64,000 bases of DNA from Pinirhizobacter sp036499745. Lineage in GTDB: Bacteria; Pseudomonadota; Gammaproteobacteria; Xanthomonadales; Rhodanobacteraceae. Made by a program: the position numbers and the translations under genes. Below are positions 58,729 to 64,000 of this stretch, one piece after another; within the stretch, counting starts at the first letter, position 1; each line of letters opens with the position of its first letter. Under the pieces are notes generated by a model. That model was given only the letters and a program-made list of their open reading frames with translations, made no database searches and had not been told where the DNA came from. The stretch lies in the NCBI RefSeq assembly GCF_036499745.1, contig NZ_DASYDG010000012.1:1-64000 (forward strand). Reading direction: 5' to 3'.

Positions 58729-59124
58729 TTAGGCTTTTACCTGCGCCACAGTTTTTGCGAAATTCAAATGGTATTTGAATTCCAGGGCGTTTCCGCTGGG
58801 GTCTTCGACGACAAATTTCCCATACTCATCGTCCGTGCCCTCATCCTTGATCATGGGATCCAGCATGAATCGCGTCGAATGCTCCTTGCATCTTGCAAGC
58901 ACCGACTCCCATTCTTCCTTGCTTAAAATGGCGCCGAAATGATCGATCTTGAACGCCGCCAGCTTTTCATCGGCCTGGTGAATGGTTAATTGGTGACCAA
59001 AGAAAATGATGTCATACCAGTTTTCATTGTCCCGCCCCAGGGAACACCCCAGTACTTCAAGGTAGAAGCGCTTTGATTCATGCTTGTCGGGCACGACGAA
59101 CGACAAATGGAATGGCAATAGCAT
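58729..59124 (-). CDS. VOC-family protein (glyoxalase-like)
   Basis: About 131 residues with two beta-alpha-beta-beta modules: LPFHLSFVVPDKHESKRFYL with the first His, FFGHQLTIHQADEK, KIDHFGAILSKEEWESVLAR with the second, and FVVEDPSGNALEFKYHLNFA with the Glu. This arrangement is that of a metal-binding vicinal oxygen chelate protein; the substrate is unknown. The frame can extend to 59193, but the ATG at 59124 starts right at the first strand. First gene of the unit that runs to YkgJ. Confidence 0.85.
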   Translation of the reverse strand: MLLPFHLSFVVPDKHESKRFYLEVLGCSLGRDNENWYDIIFFGHQLTIHQADEKLAAFKIDHFGAILSKEEWESVLARCKEHSTRFMLDPMIKDEGTDDEYGKFVVEDPSGNALEFKYHLNFAKTVAQVKA

Positions 59125-59238
59125 CTTGCGCTGGCTCGGCTTTTGAACGAGTGCCCATTGTTTCGACGTTCCAGCGGCGCGTGCCAGTTCCATTGGTCAT
59201 GGGATGCGTAAGGCGCCATCACCGAACCGACACGGTCA

Positions 59239-59430
59239 TCAGCCCGGGCGCGCTTTCAGCTGGGTAAGCACTTCTTCCTTGCGCTGGGCCATGCTTTCGC
59301 CGAGCGAAGCCAGGGTCGACGGGTCCAACAGCCCCTTGGCTTGTTTGAAAAGTTCTTTCTCCTCTTCCTCGATATGGTGCTCGACGAGCTCCTTGAGGAC
59401 ACCCAGAATCAAAAGAGTTCGGGCCGGGGC
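59239..59430 (-). pseudogene. Hemerythrin (HHE) domain fragment
   Basis: The minus frame reads LGVLKELVEHHIEEEEKELF then KQAKGLLDPSTLASLGESMA and ends QLKARPG. This is the last helix pair of a bacterial HHE domain (ELVEHHxEEEEKELF, with an iron-ligand HH and Glu). The first two helices and start are missing, the stretch before it being out of frame sequence near the MFS stop. The region 59125-59466 otherwise has no gene. Confidence 0.7.
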
Positions 59431-59466
59431 CGGGGACGCCCGCCATCTGCCAAAGTTTATGCACGC

Positions 59467-61092
59467 TCACTTGGCAGTAAGTACATCCTGGATCGCCTCC
59501 AGTCCGTGCCCGCGCGTCTCGATACCGCTGCGCGCCAGCATCCAGCCAGCAACGGCCATGGGCCCGGCAATCAGCAACGCTGACAACATGAAGTGTTCGA
59601 ACATGCCGGCCACGCCCAGCCCGGCGCCAAGTATGCCGCCGAACTTCGAGCAGCCGGCGATCAGCCCGGAGCCGGTGCTGCGCAGGTGCACCGGATAAAT
59701 CTCCGCCGCGTACGGAATCAAGGTGGCAATGACCCCGCTGACGCTTAGTAGCAAGGCCACCGTACCGATGGTGGTGACAGTAGAGACGCGTACGTTTGCC
59801 AGATCGATCAGGAAGAAAAACAGCAGGGACAGCGCCGTGATGCCAATGAAGAGCACTAATGTGCGGATGCTGCTCCAGCGCTGGTAGAACCACACCACGA
59901 CAACGATGCCTGGTAGCGCAAGGAAGGCTGAGCGTGCCAGCAATGCGCTGCTGCCGTGCGCGTCGATACCCAGTTTCACCAGGTTCGCTGGCAACCAGAG
60001 CAGGAAGCCGAAGTTCACCAATCCCCAGGCTAGCGCGCAGGTCGCCAGGCCCAGGGTGATGCGTGCGTGCCGGCCGCGCAGAAGCTGTCGCAAGCCCGTT
60101 CTTTCCGTCTGCGGGTCCGCCGGCGTGAAATCGCCGATATGTTCCAGTTCCGGCACATCCACCCTGGCACCGCCTGAGAATCGCATCAGCACGGCGCGCG
60201 CCTGGTCTTCCAGGCCCGCCAGGGCAAGAAAGCGCGGCGATTCGGGAATATAGCGATTGAGAAACACGATCAGCGCGCCGGTGGGCAGATTGAGCAGCCA
60301 CAGCGCCCGCCAGCTGTAGGTCGGTTCGAACAGCGTCGCCGCGCCCGAGGCCAGCAGGTAACCGGCCGACGTACCCACACCGCCAAGCGCTACCAGCAGC
60401 CAGCCGCGATGTGCCGTGGGGATCGTCTCGGCCATCAGTGTAAACGTGATGGGCAGCATGCCGCCGGCAGCCGCACCCATCATGAAGCACATCGCCAGGT
60501 TCCAGCCGAAAGTGGGCATCGCGCCGCAGATGGATGTGCCCATGAACATCAGCGCCGACAGCAGAATGGTGGCGCGGCGGCCGAACAGATCACCCAGCCT
60601 GCCCCACACGATCGAGCCGACCGCCGTACCGGTGAGTGCCGACAGGGCCAGCCATCCGGCCGTTGAAGAGCTGATCGCGTATTCGCTCGACATGCCAGGC
60701 ATCACGAAGCCGATCGTGGCAGGTTTCATCACGTCCACGGCGAGCGCAATGGTGAGCACGGTCACCAGTTTCCAGTGCTCGCGGTTAAGCGGGACACTAT
60801 CGGCAAGATCGAATGGCAGCGGGCTGCGCCCAGCGTGCAGCGTTCGACGCATCTGTTCGATTCGCGGCATCAGTCCGTAGGCTGCCAGCAGTACGCCCAG
60901 CGGCACCAGCACCATGCCCGCGATCATCATGTTGTCCATCGGCATGCCTACCAGGTGGTAGTGCATGGGCGCCGCCATGGCGAACATCGGCAGATGCGCA
61001 AGCACACCCGCGATCACCGCCGCGCAACCCAGCCAGAAGGCCACCGGATGATGGAAGGTGAGGTCCTTTGAACGCATGAATCCCGGATTCAT
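59467..61092 (-). CDS. MFS transporter (sugar-porter-like) with an extra N-terminal membrane pair
   Basis: A 541-residue transporter. The MFS body begins near residue 108 (WKLVTVLTIALAVDVMKPAT) with the motif GRLGDLFGRRATILLSALMF in loop 2-3 and the PESPRFLALAG block after helix 6, as in sugar porters. It carries about 100 residues in front, with two hydrophobic stretches (VAFWLGCAAVIAGVLAHLPM, MIAGMVLVPLGVLLAAYGLM) and His/Met-rich residues (MHYHLVGMPMDNMM), not usual for the family. The substrate is not known. It begins 31 nt after the polB stop and has no obvious ribosome site for its ATG. Confidence 0.82.
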   Translation of the reverse strand: MNPGFMRSKDLTFHHPVAFWLGCAAVIAGVLAHLPMFAMAAPMHYHLVGMPMDNMMIAGMVLVPLGVLLAAYGLMPRIEQMRRTLHAGRSPLPFDLADSVPLNREHWKLVTVLTIALAVDVMKPATIGFVMPGMSSEYAISSSTAGWLALSALTGTAVGSIVWGRLGDLFGRRATILLSALMFMGTSICGAMPTFGWNLAMCFMMGAAAGGMLPITFTLMAETIPTAHRGWLLVALGGVGTSAGYLLASGAATLFEPTYSWRALWLLNLPTGALIVFLNRYIPESPRFLALAGLEDQARAVLMRFSGGARVDVPELEHIGDFTPADPQTERTGLRQLLRGRHARITLGLATCALAWGLVNFGFLLWLPANLVKLGIDAHGSSALLARSAFLALPGIVVVVWFYQRWSSIRTLVLFIGITALSLLFFFLIDLANVRVSTVTTIGTVALLLSVSGVIATLIPYAAEIYPVHLRSTGSGLIAGCSKFGGILGAGLGVAGMFEHFMLSALLIAGPMAVAGWMLARSGIETRGHGLEAIQDVLTAK

Positions 61093-61123
61093 TTAGAAAG
61101 GAATTCAGCTTATCAGACGAAAA

Positions 61124-63529
61124 TCAAAAGAGCTCAGGCTGGTGCGACGACAACGCATCGAAGCGATCGCCCATCTGGGCAAGGATGGCATCCCCCACGG
61201 GCCTTAGCTGGTGAAGCAGGTAGTGGTCGTAGTCAAGGGTGGATCTGCGCGCTTCGAGTGGTTCGGGCCCATTCGTGGTCATGACGTAACTGATCCACCC
61301 GCCGCCCTGATACTGCCGCGGGCGGCCCAGGCGAACGTTGTTTTCGTCGGCCAGGATGGCCGCACGAACATGGGGAGGCGTTGCCCGGTCATACGAGTCG
61401 AGCCGGCCGCGCAGTCGTTTTCGATACACCAACGCGTCGTCCATCCGGCCTGAGCGCAGATCCCGTACGTATTCCCGCACGAAGTCCGCATAGGGCTCAC
61501 CCTTGAATATTCGTTCCAGCAGTCCTCCCTGGAAACGCTTGGCCAGCAGTGTCCAGTCGCTGCGCACGGTCTCTAGCCCACGAAACACCATCTGTTCGTG
61601 TCCATTCGAGTCGATGGCGAGCCCTGCGTACCGCTTCTTGCTGCCCTGATCGCTGTTTCGGGTGGTCGGCATGAAAAACCGCTGGTAATGCGTGTCGAAT
61701 TCGATTTCCAGGTGACATTCGATCGCGAGGCTGTTCCACAGCAGTTCCCGCCATGACGCATTGATGAAATGGACCAGTTCACCGCCAATCCTGCCAGCCT
61801 CTTCCTCGCTGTACCGCCTGCCAAGCCATACGAAGATCGAATCCGTATCGCCGTAGATGGCGGCATAACCTCTACCTTCCACCCATGTCCGGGTCTGCCG
61901 CATGATCTCGTGCCCGCGTAGCGTAACGGCGGACACCAGCTTTGGATCGAAGAACCGTCCGCCGGATGCGCCCAGCACGCCAATGAATGCATTCATCAGC
62001 AGCTTGAGCGCCTGCGACAGTGGCCCGTTTCCTTCCTTTTTTGCCTTGTCGCGATCGCTCCACATCTGGGCGATCAGATCGGGCAGGCAATGCTTGCTCC
62101 GTGAAAAGCGCGTTCCATTGGGTCCGGGTATGGTCGCCGACGGATCGCTCGACAGGCCACCCTCGGCCATGCCAACCGGGTCGACCAGGTAGGTCCGGAT
62201 AATCGACGGGTAGAGGCTCTTGTAGTCGAGCACCAGTACCGAATCGTAGATCCCCGGACGGGAATCCATGACGAAGCCACCGGGGTAGGATTCGCCCAAA
62301 CGCGAGGCGACGTTCGGTGCCACATAACCCTGGCGGTGCATGCGTGGCAGGTACAGGTGACTGAACGCCGCGATGGAACCGCCGCTGCGATCAGCCTGCA
62401 AGCCGGTGGTGTTGGCCCGCTCAAGCAGGAAGTCCATCAGCTTGGTCTGGTGAAAGATGCGGGTAACCAGCTCGCAGTCCTTCAAGTTGTAACGCGCAAG
62501 GCGAGGTTTGTCGTGATGGAACCGCCGCTCGATCTCCTCCATACGGGAATAAGGGTCGTCGATGTCCTTGCCTTCGCCCAGTAGCTCGCGTGCAACGTTC
62601 TCCAGGCTGAAGGAATCGAATGACCATGACGCGGTACGAAGTGCCTCGATCCCGTCCACCACCAGTCGGCCCGGGATCGATGCGAACAGGTAACCTTCCC
62701 GCCGACGATGGTCGCGCCACTCGATGGGCGACGCGCCGCGACCGAGCGAGAGGACAAGGCCGCACTCGTCCGCGCACGCCTGGAGCAGGCGCAGGTCGAA
62801 CTGCACGACGTTCCATCCGATGATGGCGTCCGGATCGTTATGCCGGAACCAGTTGTTCAGCGCCATGATGATGCCGGCGCGGTCATCGAAATAGGTCAGC
62901 TTGAAATCGAGGCCGGGCGGCACCTGCGCCCTGGAATCGCCGAGCATATAGACCTGGCGATCGTCACATCCCTCAAGTGCAATGGAATACAGCTGGCCGT
63001 GGGCGCTGGTTTCGATATCCAGCGATACCAGCCTCAAGGAAGGGCGATATCCCGCGGCCGCCCGTAGCCGCGGATTGACGATCGTGCCACGTTCGAGGGC
63101 AAGGTCTACACCCAGCGCGACTGAGGCGGTGATGAATCGCTCCATCAGGTAACGTTCGTCGGGCCGCACGTCGGCTTCCAGGACAACCACGCCAGCCTCG
63201 GTCAGGCGTTTCTCCAGCGCCAGCATCTGCCTGTACCCTTTCGTATAGAGGCCCAGCACAGGCTCCTGCGCGAAAGTTTTCATCGGTAGCGTGGCCAGGT
63301 CCACGCCACGCAGGTTGGCGATGATTCGTTCCACCTGCTCGCGCTGCGCGGCAAGTACGAAGGCCACGCTTCGTTGCCCGGTGATAAGTACCCGGCGCAC
63401 TCCCTCGGCGGTCGCGAGCCACAACTCGATGTCGTTGCCGTCCCGCGTATCCCGCCAATGGCGCGTGAGGATGTAGCCGAGGTCTTCGCGGTCGTTCACC
63501 GCGCAATTGTAGCTGAGCAGCCCCACCAT
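61124..63529 (-). CDS. polB: DNA polymerase II (family B)
   Basis: About 801 residues. The N-terminal exonuclease has RLVSLDIETSAHGQLYSI (motif ExoI), and polymerase motifs are LVLDYKSLYPSIIRTYLVDP (A), KLLMNAFIGVLGASGGRF (B) and AIYGDTDSIFVWLGRR (C). E. coli PolB has 783 residues and starts ...GYILTRHWRDT, which occurs here at about residue 18. The ATG at 63529 gives 11 extra residues; a GTG at about 63499 (VNDREDLGYILT) is an equally good start. It restarts stalled replication and does translesion synthesis. Adjacent to the tandem ABM gene with 3 nt between. Confidence 0.95.
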   Translation of the reverse strand: MVGLLSYNCAVNDREDLGYILTRHWRDTRDGNDIELWLATAEGVRRVLITGQRSVAFVLAAQREQVERIIANLRGVDLATLPMKTFAQEPVLGLYTKGYRQMLALEKRLTEAGVVVLEADVRPDERYLMERFITASVALGVDLALERGTIVNPRLRAAAGYRPSLRLVSLDIETSAHGQLYSIALEGCDDRQVYMLGDSRAQVPPGLDFKLTYFDDRAGIIMALNNWFRHNDPDAIIGWNVVQFDLRLLQACADECGLVLSLGRGASPIEWRDHRRREGYLFASIPGRLVVDGIEALRTASWSFDSFSLENVARELLGEGKDIDDPYSRMEEIERRFHHDKPRLARYNLKDCELVTRIFHQTKLMDFLLERANTTGLQADRSGGSIAAFSHLYLPRMHRQGYVAPNVASRLGESYPGGFVMDSRPGIYDSVLVLDYKSLYPSIIRTYLVDPVGMAEGGLSSDPSATIPGPNGTRFSRSKHCLPDLIAQMWSDRDKAKKEGNGPLSQALKLLMNAFIGVLGASGGRFFDPKLVSAVTLRGHEIMRQTRTWVEGRGYAAIYGDTDSIFVWLGRRYSEEEAGRIGGELVHFINASWRELLWNSLAIECHLEIEFDTHYQRFFMPTTRNSDQGSKKRYAGLAIDSNGHEQMVFRGLETVRSDWTLLAKRFQGGLLERIFKGEPYADFVREYVRDLRSGRMDDALVYRKRLRGRLDSYDRATPPHVRAAILADENNVRLGRPRQYQGGGWISYVMTTNGPEPLEARRSTLDYDHYLLHQLRPVGDAILAQMGDRFDALSSHQPELF

Positions 63530-63532
63530 CCA

Positions 63533-64000
63533 TCAGCTGTGTTTCGTGGGCTGACCCTGGGCATCGGGGTAATACTGGGGGGCTTCGCGCCGGTCGAACA
63601 TGCCGTAGTCACGCACCACCCGTACACGACGCGTGCGGATAGCCTCATCAATGGAACAAGACTCCTCAAACGCCGCCGCGTCATCGCGGGTCTTCCAGGA
63701 CAGAAGAAGGATGACTTCGCCAGGCGTGAGCACCGCATCAAATACATCCCAATCGAGAAGTCCCTTTGCGTGCGCGTCGAATCCGAGCCAGGCCGCCACA
63801 CCGTCGGCCCCCACCTTCTTGACCCAACCCGCCCCATGCCTTCCTGAGACCAGGGTTACCGTGGTGCCCTGCCCTGCTTCCGTTTCGTCCAGGCGCTGCT
63901 CGGTGAGCTTTTGTCCTTCGGGCACATGGGTGTCGGTGACGATCTGGCCTACCCGCAGGTGGTAGTCGGAAAGGATGGCGTCGCGCCCTTTTTGCTGTAC
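63533..64000 (-). CDS. Tandem antibiotic-biosynthesis-monooxygenase (ABM) domain protein, 5' end outside window
   Basis: The minus frame is open from base 64000 to a stop at 63533. It enters with the end of a first ABM domain (VQQKGRDAILSDYHLRVGQI, where that family has HRAxQxxGRxxIFADYxLRV), then a linker and a second ABM domain, GEVILLLSWKTRDDAAAFEE, ending RRVRVVRDYGMFDRREAPQY. ABM proteins are small heme or quinol-type monooxygenases. A head-to-tail fusion of two is the most likely reading. The GTG at 63925 could start only the second domain but would cut into the linker. It precedes polB by 3 nt. Confidence 0.72.
   Translation of the reverse strand, partial: VQQKGRDAILSDYHLRVGQIVTDTHVPEGQKLTEQRLDETEAGQGTTVTLVSGRHGAGWVKKVGADGVAAWLGFDAHAKGLLDWDVFDAVLTPGEVILLLSWKTRDDAAAFEESCSIDEAIRTRRVRVVRDYGMFDRREAPQYYPDAQGQPTKHS

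Noticed and set aside
59219..60490. Minus-strand frame of 423 codons
   Set aside because: A shadow in another phase over the MFS gene and the hemerythrin fragment; composition is Gly/Arg/Cys-rich without domains.
1..64000. Search for CRISPR arrays, IS elements, prophage genes, rRNA and tRNA
   Set aside because: No regularly spaced repeats, transposase or integrase motifs, phage structural proteins or RNA genes were recognised by reading.

Overview
The window looks like a chromosomal segment of a high-GC gammaproteobacterium of the Xanthomonadales, probably Rhodanobacteraceae (Dyella/Luteibacter/Rhodanobacter type). This is an inference from the dense, uniformly high-GC coding, two TonB-dependent receptors, a GH115 glucuronidase and the general flavour of the proteins; no rRNA or tRNA is present to confirm it. 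No CRISPR array, insertion sequence or prophage was seen.

Layout. 1-11 kb holds housekeeping and accessory genes: a GH115 glucuronidase (cut by the left edge), an M61 peptidase, a GT2 glycosyltransferase paired with cytochrome b561, a TolA-C-like protein, a PQQ-type sugar dehydrogenase, a RIO kinase, a truncated hemoglobin preceded by a broken S41 peptidase, a DUF72 protein and an unusual zinc-ribbon SDR. 11.2-13.2 kb is a compact, overlapping ars operon (arsR-arsI-aqpS-arsC) that has a C-As lyase and an aquaglyceroporin but no efflux pump. 13.2-18.8 kb carries a Tat-type FAD oxidase, a LysR gene with a clear T-N11-A operator, two SDRs and a secreted orphan protein.

18.8-35.7 kb is an accessory stretch framed by two copies of an undescribed secreted two-gene cassette, a propeller-like protein followed by an Ig-like protein. 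The first copy also has an alginate-export-type porin. A frameshifted scrap of a third copy lies between them at 24.4 kb. Inside the frame are small regulator-enzyme pairs (LysR, pirin, MarR with an NmrA-like reductase, cupin, YCII), several broken genes (DoxX-like, LysR, an aldehyde dehydrogenase lacking its catalytic Glu region), an Ohr/epoxide hydrolase pair, and a GlxA-type AraC regulator that shares a 40-bp element with a hydrolase/SDR operon.

35.8-41.2 kb has a His-tailed permease and a periplasmic PaoABC-type molybdenum aldehyde oxidase. 41.2-46.8 kb is a four-gene operon (TonB receptor, dipeptide epimerase, POT transporter, RpiR regulator) best read as scavenging of cell-wall dipeptides. 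An 18-bp palindrome sits on its promoter.

46.8-56.4 kb is a sugar-acid catabolic cluster: TonB receptor, SDR dehydrogenase, lactonase, DgoK-type kinase, DHDPS-type aldolase, enolase-superfamily dehydratase, ACS-type MFS importer and an IclR regulator. It fits a De Ley-Doudoroff-type route for galactose or a related sugar. 56.6-64 kb contains a VOC-GNAT-aspartyl protease-YkgJ operon, a hemerythrin fragment, an MFS transporter, DNA polymerase II and a tandem ABM-domain protein cut by the right edge.
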